Notes: generated by a model not told the origin, from the sequence alone. DNA of 57,673 nt from Lachnospiraceae bacterium (GCA_910574185.1 CAJSZQ010000026.1:1-57673); one strand, 5' to 3'. Shown: positions 44,272 to 53,246, counted from the first letter of the stretch. Made by a program: numbers and translations.

Positions 44272-44488
44272 TTCTATTTCCCGCCTTTCCTATCGTTTTA
44301 ATATGATAGCTGTTCGGATAACTATACCACTGCCAGATTTAACTGTCAACCGGTACTCATTTTTCATACATTTCAGCATCTCTCCCATTATGAGCCTCTT
44401 TCCATAAGTCACTCATCGGAATGTTCCCGATGCATTCTCCTATGGGTGTTCTGTTATCTTGTTTTCATGACTCACAACTTTTCTCCTT

Positions 44489-45793
44489 TTACTTTACAGC
44501 CTCAAACCCTGCGCTCAATGCCTCAATCAGATCTTCTACCTTCTCAATTCCAATAGAAAGCCGGATTGTGTTCGGCTTAATCCCCTGCTCCAAAAGTTCT
44601 TCCTCTGTGCACTGGCTATGGGTCGTTGTCGACGGATGTATCACAAGGGACTTTACATCTGCCACGTTGGCCAAAAGTGAAAAAATTGCAAGATGGTCAA
44701 TGAATTTCTGTGCGGTCTTTGCATCCCCTTTAATCTCAAAGGTAAAAATTGAGCCTCCCCCATTGGGAAGATACTTTTGATATAACGCATGGCTTGGCTC
44801 ACTAGCCAGGGAAGGATGATGAACAGCCTCCACCTGAGGATGGTTTGCCAAATATTCCACAATTTTCAATGCGTTGCTTACATGGCGCTCCACACGCAGC
44901 GACAGCGTTTCCAGGCCCTGCAGAAAAATGAATGCATGAAACGGAGAAATAGTTGCTCCGGTATCACGAAGGAGCACAGCACGCATATAGGTAACAAAGG
45001 CTGCCGCTCCCACCGCGTCCGAAAATGATACTCCATGGTAGCTTGGATTAGCTTCTGAAATCCATGGATATTTGTCCGCCGCTTTCCAGTCAAAATTTCC
45101 GCTGTCAACAATCACGCCGCCAATGGCAGTTCCATGCCCTCCAATAAATTTTGTCGCAGAATGTACGACAATATCGGCTCCGTATTCAATGGGACGGATC
45201 AGATACGGCGTTGCGAAGGTCGAGTCCACAACCAACGGAATCTGATGTTTGTGCGCGAGCTTCGCAAGCTCCTCCAGATCAATCAGATTGGAATTCGGGT
45301 TTCCCAGCGACTCTACAAAGATTGCTTTTGTATTTTCCTGGATTGCCGCCTCAAAGGAACCTTCTGTCTCCGGATCCACAAATGTCGTATAAACACCATT
45401 GGTTAATGGGAGCGTATGTGCCAGCAGATTATAGGTTCCCCCATAAATTGTCTTGGATGCCACAATATGTTCCCCTGATTTTGCAAGGGCCAAGAATGTA
45501 TAATTAATAGCCGCTGCCCCAGATGCCACTGCAAGCGCCGCCGCTCCTCCCTCCAGAGATGCAATCCTCCGTTCAAAAATATCTTCTGTAGGGTTTGTCA
45601 GCCTTCCATAAATATTCCCTGCATCTCTAAGACTAAAGCGGTCAGCCGCATGCTGAGAATCATGGAAAACATATGAAGTCGTCGCATAGATTGGAACGGC
45701 TCTTGCACCCGTAACCGGATCTGCTATTTCCTGTCCAATATGTAATTGTCTTGTTTCAAATCCCCAATTTTTAGAATCTCTGATATTTGCCAT
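44489..45793 (-). CDS. metY: O-acetylhomoserine sulfhydrylase
   Basis: The 434-residue Cys/Met metabolism PLP enzyme begins MANIRDSKNWGFETRQLHIG. The PLP Lys lies in VHSATKFIGGHGTAIGG, and further motifs are VDSTFATPYLIRP and NPTEDIFERRIASLEGG. It forms homocysteine from O-acetylhomoserine and sulfide. The start follows GGAGG. Upstream lies a short leader peptide frame; a LysR regulator gene is nearby, and cysK downstream uses the same sulfide. Confidence 0.94.
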   Translation of the reverse strand: MANIRDSKNWGFETRQLHIGQEIADPVTGARAVPIYATTSYVFHDSQHAADRFSLRDAGNIYGRLTNPTEDIFERRIASLEGGAAALAVASGAAAINYTFLALAKSGEHIVASKTIYGGTYNLLAHTLPLTNGVYTTFVDPETEGSFEAAIQENTKAIFVESLGNPNSNLIDLEELAKLAHKHQIPLVVDSTFATPYLIRPIEYGADIVVHSATKFIGGHGTAIGGVIVDSGNFDWKAADKYPWISEANPSYHGVSFSDAVGAAAFVTYMRAVLLRDTGATISPFHAFIFLQGLETLSLRVERHVSNALKIVEYLANHPQVEAVHHPSLASEPSHALYQKYLPNGGGSIFTFEIKGDAKTAQKFIDHLAIFSLLANVADVKSLVIHPSTTTHSQCTEEELLEQGIKPNTIRLSIGIEKVEDLIEALSAGFEAVK

Positions 45794-45852
45794 TTTTATT
45801 TCCTCCAATTTATTTTATTATCTGTTTTTTCCTGTATTACTGCTTCTTTTTC

Positions 45853-45921
45853 TTATTTCTGCTTTTTAACGGCTTCTTTGCACATTCGGTTTCTGCTTAA
45901 ATGAACTACTAATTGATACAT
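45853..45921 (-). CDS. 22-residue leader peptide upstream of metY
   Basis: A frame starting MYQLVVHLSRNRMCKEAV and ending KKQK stands behind a very strong AAAGGAGG site 7 bases before its ATG, and closes 60 bp before the metY start. It contains one Cys and one internal Met. Such a short, well-initiated frame suggests translational attenuation or a regulatory leader for metY, but no attenuator hairpin partner was confirmed. Confidence 0.5.
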   Translation of the reverse strand: MYQLVVHLSRNRMCKEAVKKQK

Positions 45922-45997
45922 TCTTGTGCCTCCTTTATTAATTTCTATAAACATACTAATACGACAGATTGAATCTGTCTAATACGCAAAAATAATA

Positions 45998-46026
45998 CCC
46001 GGTTATAAATTGAATTTATAGCCGGG
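45998..46026 (-). terminator. Hairpin after the LysR gene
   Basis: CCCGG and CCGGG enclose TATAAATT/AATTTATA pairing, giving a 13-bp near-perfect stem. On the minus strand it is followed by TATTATTTTT. A second small hairpin (GACAGATT/AATCTGTC) follows at 45963-45979, just before the leader peptide. Confidence 0.7.
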
Positions 46027-46073
46027 CAATTTTAACAGAAACAGAGCCTGCTTCCTGAACACCCTTAATCATT

Positions 46074-47024
46074 TCAAAGCCGCTCATCCTGGATGCTCCG
46101 CCTGCCTGTTGTATCCAGATATTGTTTTAATTTATCTATATATAACTCCCCCATCCGGCTGAGTATTATATTTTTTCTCACCACGTATCCAATCTCCATG
46201 GTGCTGTTAGGATTCTGCGCGTCATCCCGGAACGGAACCGCAATGTAATCGCTTCCGTTTAGTTCTTCGCATATAACCCCGGAACAAAGCGTATAACCAT
46301 TCAGCCCTACCATCAGATTCAGCATAGTTGCACGATCATTCGCCCGGATCACCTGGGAATATTCATTTGTAGACAAAATCTCTTCCGCAAAATAAAAGGA
46401 GCTATTGTCTCCCTGTTCAAAGGCCAGACATGGATACCCTTCAAGTTGTTCAAAGCTAATGGATTCCTCCTTTGCCAGTGGATGATGCTTCCAGATATAA
46501 ACATATGCCTGACAGTCTATGAGATGATGAAATTCAAGACTGGCAGACTTCAGAAGTCTCCCCATGGCTTTCCGATTGAAATCACTAAGATACAAAATCC
46601 CCAGTTCACTTTTCATGGTACTGACATCCTGAATGACTTCTACTGTTTTCGTCTCCCGAATTGCAAATTCATACTTTGACATATCAAATTCTTTTACCAT
46701 ATCTACGAAAGCTTTTACAGCGAAAGAATAATGCTGCATAGATACGCCGAACTTCTTTTTATACGTCCCGCCCTTTCCATACTTTCCCAGGACGCTCTCA
46801 TACTGACTATAGATTTGTTTTGCATAGAGCAGAAATTCGGTTCCATCATTCGTCAGGGTTACTCCTCTCCCACTTCTATAAAACAAAGTAACCCCCAATT
46901 CGTTCTCCAGTTCTTTCATAGCGTTAGTCAGGGACGGCTGAGATACATACAACTGCTCGGCTGCTTTATTCAACGACCTTGTATCTGCTATCACAATCAT
47001 GTAGTGTAACTGTATTAATGTCAT
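46074..47024 (-). CDS. LysR-family transcriptional regulator
   Basis: The 316-residue protein has the LysR N-terminal winged helix-turn-helix (SLNKAAEQLYVSQPSLTNAM, about residues 18-37, then LENELGVTLFYRSGRG) and a type-2 periplasmic-binding-like effector domain (about 90-300). It lies directly upstream of metY in the same direction, so control of sulfur amino-acid genes is a reasonable inference. The effector is unknown. Confidence 0.9.
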   Translation of the reverse strand: MTLIQLHYMIVIADTRSLNKAAEQLYVSQPSLTNAMKELENELGVTLFYRSGRGVTLTNDGTEFLLYAKQIYSQYESVLGKYGKGGTYKKKFGVSMQHYSFAVKAFVDMVKEFDMSKYEFAIRETKTVEVIQDVSTMKSELGILYLSDFNRKAMGRLLKSASLEFHHLIDCQAYVYIWKHHPLAKEESISFEQLEGYPCLAFEQGDNSSFYFAEEILSTNEYSQVIRANDRATMLNLMVGLNGYTLCSGVICEELNGSDYIAVPFRDDAQNPNSTMEIGYVVRKNIILSRMGELYIDKLKQYLDTTGRRSIQDERL

Positions 47025-47130
47025 ATTCTCTCCTTCAACGGTACTGCATCAATCTCTCTAGGGCTTCCATTTTATACCTGGCAGTTCCAGCATCATTTTC
47101 AGAAGACGCGCTGTCTTCTGGCAGAATTTC

Positions 47131-47841
47131 TTATACTATATCATTTCCCACCGGCTTCTCCCGGATAACGCACAGTTCTTTCACAACCTCTCCTGCAAGA
47201 ATCAGCCCCGCCGTCGCCGGAACGAATGCAATGCTTCCGGGCGGACGGCTGCTTTTAACCGGCTGCTCCTTTGAATACACTACTTTCAGGCCTGGAACTC
47301 CTCGCTTCTTTAACTCCCGACGCATCACTCTGGCCAATGGACACACCGACGTCTGGTAAATATCCGCAACCTCAAATGCCGAAGCTTCCAACTTATTCCC
47401 CGCTCCCATGGAGCTGATTACCGGTACTCCCGCCTGCTTTGCCTGCATAATAAGAGCGAGCTTCCCTGTTATCGTATCAATAGCATCTACTACATAATCA
47501 AATCTGCCAAAGTCAAATTCCCCTTCGGTATCCGGCATATAAAAAGTTCGGTAAGTGTGCACTTCTGCTTCCGGATTAATATCCAATATCCGCTCCTTTG
47601 CCACGTCTACTTTATATCTGCCAAGGGTACTGACCATTGCAATTATCTGCCTGTTTAGATTACTCACACTAATCTTATCATGGTCAATTAAATGGAGACG
47701 ACCCACTCCGCTTCTTGCCAGCGCCTCCACTACATATCCGCCTACGCCGCCGATACCAAACACCGCAACCGACGCATTCTGAAGTCTCTTCACTCCGTCG
47801 TCGCCCAATAATAATTCTGTTCTGGATAATGCGTGTTCCAT
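47131..47841 (-). CDS. tcdA: tRNA threonylcarbamoyladenosine dehydratase (TcdA/CsdL, ThiF family)
   Basis: The 236-residue E1-like enzyme has the nucleotide-binding GIGGVGGYVVEALARSG and the ATP-contact DHDKISVSNLNRQ near residue 50, and a catalytic Cys region SVCPLARVMRRELKKRG. It cyclises t6A37 of ANN-decoding tRNAs to ct6A with ATP. The start at 47841 follows GGGAGGG. It seems to be a single gene. Confidence 0.92.
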   Translation of the reverse strand: MEHALSRTELLLGDDGVKRLQNASVAVFGIGGVGGYVVEALARSGVGRLHLIDHDKISVSNLNRQIIAMVSTLGRYKVDVAKERILDINPEAEVHTYRTFYMPDTEGEFDFGRFDYVVDAIDTITGKLALIMQAKQAGVPVISSMGAGNKLEASAFEVADIYQTSVCPLARVMRRELKKRGVPGLKVVYSKEQPVKSSRPPGSIAFVPATAGLILAGEVVKELCVIREKPVGNDIV

Positions 47842-48150
47842 TATTCTTCCCTCCCTGCCAAACATAATATTCCACCTCTGTCTATATTACATCTTTTTGT
47901 TGAAACTCGCACGTGTATTACCTCATGTACAAGTGTATCTCTTTATTTTAGGTTTTCGCAAGAACTTCTTAAGAAATTTTCTTTTTCTTTTAGAGAAAGA
48001 ACATACTTCTGTCATATTTGTCCATTATAATAAATGTCAGATAGTTGAAAGACAAACAACTATCCCCCTCATTAAGTTGACGCACTGTGAATAAGACCTT
48101 TGCAGTGCCACACTTTACTCTCATTCCTTTTAGATAACTATAACAAAAAG

Positions 48151-48187
48151 AAAACCCTTCACAGCCAGCCACTGTGAAGGGTTTTTC
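48151..48187. terminator. Strong bidirectional terminator
   Basis: AAAACCCTTCACAG pairs with CTGTGAAGGGTTTT across a short loop, with A and T tracts on both sides. It lies just outside the integrative element, on the chromosomal side. The remainder of 47842-48206 shows no gene. Confidence 0.85.
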
Positions 48188-48206
48188 TTTGCTTTGCTAC
48201 AATACA

Positions 48207-48229
48207 TGAGCGTGCGGGGATTCGAACCC
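48207..48229. other. attL: copy of the tRNA-Lys 3' end
   Basis: The 23 bases are identical to 56743-56765 in the tRNA-Lys gene (acceptor 3' strand and T arm). This is the distal attachment site of the integrative element. Confidence 0.88.
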
Positions 48230-48276
48230 AGACAATTAACAAAAACACCGCATAGAAAGGGGGTTTTCCACGTCAT

Positions 48277-48305
48277 CTAATTAGGTGTACTCAATATGTA
48301 CTCAG
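48277..48305. other. Integrase arm-type repeats near attL
   Basis: CTAATTAGGTGTAC is followed by GTACTCAATATGTACTCAG. The second part is a direct repeat of 56593-56612 beside the integrase gene, and the first is inverted relative to 56629-56642. Matching repeats near both ends suggest integrase or accessory-factor binding sites. Confidence 0.6.
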
Positions 48306-48357
48306 CCTCCCCTGCAATTACTCAAATTACTGAAATTTCCCTGTTAATTTATTTCTA

Positions 48358-49380
48358 TTATTTCTTCGCCCCACAGCTGCATGCATACCCAGTGAGTTCC
48401 TGATGAGTTCCTACAAGTTCCTGGTGACTTCCTACTGCTACCTGCTGTGTGCCTACCTGAACCTGCTGTGTGCCTACCTGTACTGTTTCTGTGCCTACCT
48501 GACGCTTTTCTATGGTTACGTAGTAGCCACAGTGACAAGCTGTACCGTCTGCGTGCGTCCAACAATTATTTGCTGCTTCAATTTCTTCTGCTGTTCCCGC
48601 GTATAATCCACAGTTTCTGATCATGACTCCTACGTTTTCGTATACTGGACGGGTTTCGTAGATTGGCTGTTCCTCGTAAATCGGCTGATTTTCGTAATCT
48701 GTAACTGTCTGATAGTCTTCTACCGTCTTGTACTGTGCTATCCAATTGTGCTCGTGACCTGTCTGCTTACTCAGGCGCGCAATCATCGTAGCACATACTG
48801 CTCTGCTAACGTCGCCTTGCGGATTGAGATTACCATTATCTCCACCTATAATTCCAGTACCCACAGACCACTTCATTGCATCAACAGCAAAATCACTTAC
48901 ACTTCCCGCATCAGGGAATGAATCCAAGTTGTCCGAAGCACTCATATCATACTCTGCTGCTCCTGCATATCGATACAGCATTGTTGCAAGCTGTTCACGT
49001 GTAATCTTATCGCTCGGTCCAAAACTTCCATTCTCGTACCCTTTAATGACTCCTGCATCATTCGCCCATGTTACTGGAGCAGAATAAAACTTGTCACCCG
49101 TTACATCTGGGAACCTATACTCATACGACGCTTCCGCGCCATCCATTCTATACAAAATAGTAGCAAACTGGCCCCTTTCCAGATTTCCATTGGGATTAAA
49201 GGTCACATCATCCATACCTGTCATAAGCTCTTTCTCAGACACCTCCGCTACATACGGATAAAACCAATCAGAATCATGTACATCACTATAATCCCCCACA
49301 TCTTTAGCCTCTGCCGTTCCTCCTACCATCATTACAGATACTGCTACTCCTAATTGAACCCCAAGTTTCTTCAATTTCAT
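48358..49380 (-). CDS. SLH-domain surface protein with C-terminal heptad repeats (element cargo)
   Basis: The 340-residue protein has a signal peptide (cut near TAEAKD) and three S-layer homology domains (about 28-75, 88-140, 150-205) with YSDVHDSDWFYPYV and FPDVTGDKFYSAPVTWAN, which anchor it to the cell-wall polymer. The tail has repeated Tyr-Pro-Tyr-like pieces (ENQPIYEEQPIYETRPVYEN), a Cys/His-rich patch (CWTHADGTACHCG) and five tandem heptads of the type VGTQQVQ, ending CSCGAKK. The function of the tail is unknown. Finding it beside attL suggests a cargo gene that alters the host surface. Confidence 0.88.
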   Translation of the reverse strand: MKLKKLGVQLGVAVSVMMVGGTAEAKDVGDYSDVHDSDWFYPYVAEVSEKELMTGMDDVTFNPNGNLERGQFATILYRMDGAEASYEYRFPDVTGDKFYSAPVTWANDAGVIKGYENGSFGPSDKITREQLATMLYRYAGAAEYDMSASDNLDSFPDAGSVSDFAVDAMKWSVGTGIIGGDNGNLNPQGDVSRAVCATMIARLSKQTGHEHNWIAQYKTVEDYQTVTDYENQPIYEEQPIYETRPVYENVGVMIRNCGLYAGTAEEIEAANNCWTHADGTACHCGYYVTIEKRQVGTETVQVGTQQVQVGTQQVAVGSHQELVGTHQELTGYACSCGAKK

Positions 49381-49597
49381 GTTACTTTCTCCTTTCTACA
49401 TATGTATGATTTATAATTTCTCGAAATTCTTTTTATAATCTTCCCTATTCCAATAACTTTATTTCCTATGTATTATATCGTATTATATAATGCGTTTAAT
49501 AACATTTTTTCAGAATTTAATTATAATTAAACCAAAAACTGAATACGCTAAAATGTTTCGTAAACCTGTTATTTCATGTATTGAAAATACTTTAACC

Positions 49598-49834
49598 TTA
49601 ACCTAGCAGCCTATTATAATACTGAACATACATATCTATAAAGTTTTCCTCAATTTCCAACTCTTTCGCAATCTCTTTAGAAGACATCCTTTCCGCAAAA
49701 TGCATATGATACACCGCACACGCAATTTGACAAGATTCCTTGATTAATTCTTTTATGTTACGTTGCATCATCTCCGAAAACTCCAATATAAAGTTATCTC
49801 CTACAGTGATTTTATTATAATTTTTTACTTTCAT
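49598..49834 (-). CDS. Small helix-turn-helix protein
   Basis: The 78-residue protein starts MKVKNYNKITVGDNFILEF behind AAGGGAG. Its C-terminal half (MSSKEIAKELEIEENFIDMY) resembles a sigma-region-4 or resolvase-type HTH. It may regulate element genes. Upstream 49381-49597 is AT-rich without another gene. Confidence 0.6.
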   Translation of the reverse strand: MKVKNYNKITVGDNFILEFSEMMQRNIKELIKESCQIACAVYHMHFAERMSSKEIAKELEIEENFIDMYVQYYNRLLG

Positions 49835-49933
49835 ATGAAATCTCCCTTCATAACATATTTTAGACTGTTTTATTCTAAAAATCAATAGAATGTTTTGTTC
49901 TTAAATATAATACGTTTATACGGAGGAATGCCT

Positions 49934-50149
49934 ATGGATATTAAACGTATTAAAAATTTGCGAGTAGATTCCGATATATCTCAGGAAAAAATTGCAAATA
50001 TTTTACATATAAGCCAAAGAGCGTACTCTTACTACGAAACAGGAAAACATAATATACCGCTAAATGTCCTCTGTTCTTTAGCAGATTATTATGACTGTTC
50101 AATAGATTATTTGCTGGGTCGGACTGATAACCGAGAAATTAATAAATAA
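49934..50149 (+). CDS. XRE-family helix-turn-helix regulator
   Basis: The 71-residue protein MDIKRIKNLRVDSD... has a Cro/C1-type HTH (SQEKIANILHISQRAYSYYE) and the common tail SLADYYDCSIDYLLGRTD. ATG at 49934 is seven bases from GGAGG. It is divergent from the small HTH gene and may form the control switch of the element. Confidence 0.88.
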   Translation: MDIKRIKNLRVDSDISQEKIANILHISQRAYSYYETGKHNIPLNVLCSLADYYDCSIDYLLGRTDNREINK

Positions 50150-50218
50150 TTTTAGATTATCCATAGATATGTCAAATATAGATTTAAAAAGATTAAAAGT
50201 GCACTTTTAAAAATATAT

Positions 50219-50863
50219 TTAATTAACTGCAATGAATGGTTCTTCGCAATCCATGCACATTACATTGATAGCTTTTGTTGCCCGGAAACTGTTTCCGCAA
50301 CAGGGGCAGACATATTTTCTTGTACTGCTCGGCTTTTTCGGTCTGACGGTTGCTGCTCCATTGCCGGACTTTCCACCAGATACTCCCATACTTTCAGATG
50401 AACCTCTGAAAATTTCAATATCTTCAAATCCTCTGCTGATGCAGAAATCTATAGTTTCTTCCGTTGGACTGGTAATTGTCCAGCCGTATCTGTCATGTTT
50501 TTCTATCTGCAAGCCCCTTTCTTCTGCAAGCATTTTAAATTTTTTATTGTGGTATACTCCCCGGTTACTGGTATCCTTAATCCCATTTTCCATAGCATAC
50601 AGGTGACAGCCTTCATGTATTAAAGTGGCAACTACATTTTCAATCGGCCTGTTCAGATAATCAGCCGACAAATTCAGCTCATAAGAAGATGCTTCGCCAT
50701 TGTGCCAGATACGCTGTGTGGATACATGGCTGTATGCCCCTATAGTAGACTGAATCGTAATAGTAGGTATTTCTAATGAACCATTGAAATATTCCTCATT
50801 GACAGCTTTAAATACCTTTACTAAATACTGTGTTGCCCTCTGGTAATTCGTTAATTTTTTCAT
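50219..50863 (-). CDS. SprT-like zinc metallopeptidase
   Basis: The 214-residue protein has the SprT-like fold with the zinc motif HEGCH (LIHEGCHLYAMENG, near residue 83) and the third His likely in YHNKKF. A flexible Ser/Gly segment leads to a C-terminal zinc ribbon (CPCC...CMDC). SprT/Spartan proteins can digest DNA-crosslinked proteins. In an element with HUH Rep, which forms a covalent Tyr-DNA link, such a protease could free DNA from Rep; this is inference. Confidence 0.82.
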   Translation of the reverse strand: MKKLTNYQRATQYLVKVFKAVNEEYFNGSLEIPTITIQSTIGAYSHVSTQRIWHNGEASSYELNLSADYLNRPIENVVATLIHEGCHLYAMENGIKDTSNRGVYHNKKFKMLAEERGLQIEKHDRYGWTITSPTEETIDFCISRGFEDIEIFRGSSESMGVSGGKSGNGAATVRPKKPSSTRKYVCPCCGNSFRATKAINVMCMDCEEPFIAVN

Positions 50864-50924
50864 GTGTACACCCTCGCTTTCACAAATGTATAGTTGTCCG
50901 CGCTACATTTTAGGTAGACGGCTT

Positions 50925-51078
50925 TCCCTTTCCCTTCTTGGTTATTCAGGAATCAAAAAGGACAGGATGTCAATGGCTTGAATTTTTTAGAAAATTAAAA
51001 TTTTCTAAAAAATTTTCTGCAAGAACCATTGACAGTATGGCATTTTTGATTAAAGTCGGCGAGGAAGGAAAGGGAATC
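50925..51078. repeat. Long AT-centred palindrome, candidate replication origin
   Basis: AATTTTTTAGAAAATT (50981-50996) is a perfect inverted match to 50999-51014, with a two-base centre. Outward, GTCAATGG (50969-50976) pairs with CCATTGAC (51026-51033) and AATCAAAAA (50951-50959) with 51043-51051, with weaker purine/pyrimidine arms beyond. It is the main structure in the gene-free 50864-51389 region of the element. A single- or double-strand origin is the best guess. Confidence 0.7.
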
Positions 51079-51389
51079 AGATATACATGTGATTCTTTGT
51101 TATTCTGTATAATTTTTCAAATTTCCCAACTACATTTTCCGTTAGCTTGTATATTCTCATAATCCCCTTGAATTTGACTTAATTCCCTCTAAGAATTTCC
51201 CTTTAAAAGCTTCTTAAAAGAAAGTAAATTTTCCATTGGTTCTCTGTCTATAAAACCAGTTTAAAAAGGTATATCTTTGCATTCCCCCAGCACTTACTAT
51301 TCTCCCGAGTAGTCATTCTTTCCCCTGAAGGTTTCCCAAAAACCTTTTATAGTATCACATTTTAAATTATTGCTATGAAAGGAGACATA

Positions 51390-51728
51390 ATGAGAAATCG
51401 AAAAGCACTTACCGAAAGGGCAGAAAAATTTATGGAGAAATTTCAAAATAATTTAGCTTATTTGCGAGACGAAAACGGACACACACAGGAGTCACTGGCA
51501 ATAGCGATAGGCATTCGCACCAACACATTACAAAATTATGAATATGGCGTAACTTGCCCAGATATCTCTACCGTATATGAAATATGTTGTGAATGCGGCG
51601 TAACTTTGGATTATTTTTTACCCGAAGACAAAGAAGAAAAAAATACTTTAATGAGTCGAATCAATAAATTAAATACGGAAAAAAAGAAATTACTCGAAAC
51701 GTATATTGATTTGTTAGAACAATTATGA
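51390..51728 (+). CDS. XRE-family helix-turn-helix regulator with C-terminal extension
   Basis: The 112-residue protein starts MRNRKALTERAEKF behind AAAGGAG. Its HTH is in ENGHTQESLAIAIGIRTNTL, followed by CCECGVTLDYFLPEDKEE and a helical tail. It stands at the head of the plus-strand replication genes and probably controls them. Confidence 0.87.
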   Translation: MRNRKALTERAEKFMEKFQNNLAYLRDENGHTQESLAIAIGIRTNTLQNYEYGVTCPDISTVYEICCECGVTLDYFLPEDKEEKNTLMSRINKLNTEKKKLLETYIDLLEQL

Positions 51729-51842
51729 TGCCACAATCTTTTGGGTGAACTCACCCAAGATTTAAGCAATATATTTTGATATTCTGGATTACGAAAGAAG
51801 GGAAAAATATCTTCAAAATAATATTTAGAAAGGAGAAGCGCA

Positions 51843-52205
51843 ATGGCTCAAAAATCTGTAATTTTAAGGAAGCTTTTGAAACTGGAAGATTTTCTTCCAG
51901 CAAACGTCTTCTGTCTGAATGAGGTTAAAGCCCGTCCCAATTATGAAGACGGTAAGCCGACCGGCGCTATTGCAGGGTACGTCTATACTGCAACAGATAC
52001 GACCTTGTACACAAAAATTGAGATTTTTGTGGAACACCAGAAACCACTGATTACACCCGAAGAACTGGCTGAGAAGCAGGATGCCGGAGAACCGGTATTT
52101 GTTGAGTTTACGAATGCAATTATAAAGCCTTATTATAATTCGGCTATGAAATGCATCTGCGATAGCATACGGGCGAAGAGTATTAATTTTTCAGTTGATG
52201 TCTAG
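51843..52205 (+). CDS. Unknown 120-residue element protein
   Basis: This soluble protein begins MAQKSVILRKLLKLEDFLPA behind GAAAGGAG. It has beta-rich stretches (GYVYTATDTTLYTKIEIFVE and EPVFVEFTNAIIKPYYN). Its size and position before the FtsK-like and Rep genes recall the YdcP/DUF961 position in Tn916-like elements, but I see no sequence proof. Confidence 0.65.
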   Translation: MAQKSVILRKLLKLEDFLPANVFCLNEVKARPNYEDGKPTGAIAGYVYTATDTTLYTKIEIFVEHQKPLITPEELAEKQDAGEPVFVEFTNAIIKPYYNSAMKCICDSIRAKSINFSVDV

Positions 52206-52300
52206 CTGAATTACTTTTTAGGGAAGGATCTGGAATCCACCCCTTCCCTAAACTATTTCATAACAATATTTATTGCCATTATTAATAAGGAGGGATTTAC

Positions 52301-52642
52301 ATGGCAAAAAGTAAAACTCGGATTCTCAATTTATCTATTGAGAAATCTGCGATTAATGAAGCACTCGAATGCCATTTCGACAAACACAAATTCGATGGCA
52401 TTTGCGAGGAGAACTTCTCCGACAAGGCTTGGACAAAATTTTGCGCAAGTTACATCAAAACCGAATATGCCGACCTTACTATGAAAGAACTGGCCTGTCT
52501 TGTAGAATATCAAATAATTGATTTTCTTGAAGATCTTCTATGGGGACACCGCTTTGAAGCTGTTGTCAAAATCACTCCACCAGATGATTTCGGGTGGTAC
52601 TGTGTTTATGCCGATATCAGTGTTTTGAGGGAGGATTACTAA
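52301..52642 (+). CDS. Unknown 113-residue element protein
   Basis: A clear AAGGAGGG site precedes the ATG. The protein is helical and mixed-charge, with many aromatic residues (KAWTKFCASYIKTEYADL, FGWYCVYADISVL). Its stop codon is directly followed by the next gene's ATG, so the two are co-translated. No known family was recognised. Confidence 0.65.
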   Translation: MAKSKTRILNLSIEKSAINEALECHFDKHKFDGICEENFSDKAWTKFCASYIKTEYADLTMKELACLVEYQIIDFLEDLLWGHRFEAVVKITPPDDFGWYCVYADISVLREDY

Positions 52643-53233
52643 ATGATTGAAGCACCAAACACAACCATTACATTTTTCACCCTGATTTCAGTTTTGATTC
52701 TGGTATCATATGCACATTTCTTAGGAAACAATGATTCGGGCACGTTCTTTCAGAGCGTGCTCGCTGTCCTTAAAGGCGTATATCGCTTCTTTAAAGGCGA
52801 GCCACAAGAACCTACTCCATATTCTACTACAGGCTTTACCGAATCCGCAACCCAAATTTTAAAAACTTTCAGCCTTCTGAAGCAGGAAGAACTATATCGT
52901 GCCGGATGTCTGAAGCCGGGACACTTTGTCGTCGAATATATTGGAACACAGGATAATTTACTCTTTGCATTGGAAGCATTTAAACGCTGTATACAGACCG
53001 CATTACAACAACAGGGATATTCCCCTATGCTGTACGGTGAATCAGAATGGATATCTCCAAACACATGGAATATTCATATATATTTTTCTTCTACGACAAA
53101 AGGAAAAGAGGAACTTTCTAACCTGATACAGCAAAAACAGGAGATTCAGCGTAAAGCTGTGTCTGAGTCGGCGGATGCTCCTGTTGATGAAGAATTAGAA
53201 GGAGAAAACTGGAAAAATCAAAAAAAAGGCTAA
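52643..53233 (+). CDS. Membrane-anchored unknown protein preceding the FtsK-like gene
   Basis: The 196-residue protein has an N-terminal membrane segment (TFFTLISVLILVSYAHFLG), then a soluble part ending in a very acidic and basic tail (DEELEGENWKNQKKG). Position immediately before an FtsK/TcpA-like ATPase suggests it helps place that ATPase at the membrane. The family is not recognised. Confidence 0.65.
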   Translation: MIEAPNTTITFFTLISVLILVSYAHFLGNNDSGTFFQSVLAVLKGVYRFFKGEPQEPTPYSTTGFTESATQILKTFSLLKQEELYRAGCLKPGHFVVEYIGTQDNLLFALEAFKRCIQTALQQQGYSPMLYGESEWISPNTWNIHIYFSSTTKGKEELSNLIQQKQEIQRKAVSESADAPVDEELEGENWKNQKKG

Positions 53234-53246
53234 CCCGGATAAAATC

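Noticed and set aside
44290..44470. Possible riboswitch or leader peptide between metY and cysK
   Set aside because: A small hairpin (CATCGG/CCGATG) and a 19-codon frame are visible, but there is no ribosome site, no T-box or SAM-box core, and no terminator partner that I could confirm.
48384..48500. Regularly spaced repeats resembling a CRISPR-like array
   Set aside because: The 21-bp units have no spacers and code in frame for the heptad tail of the SLH protein.
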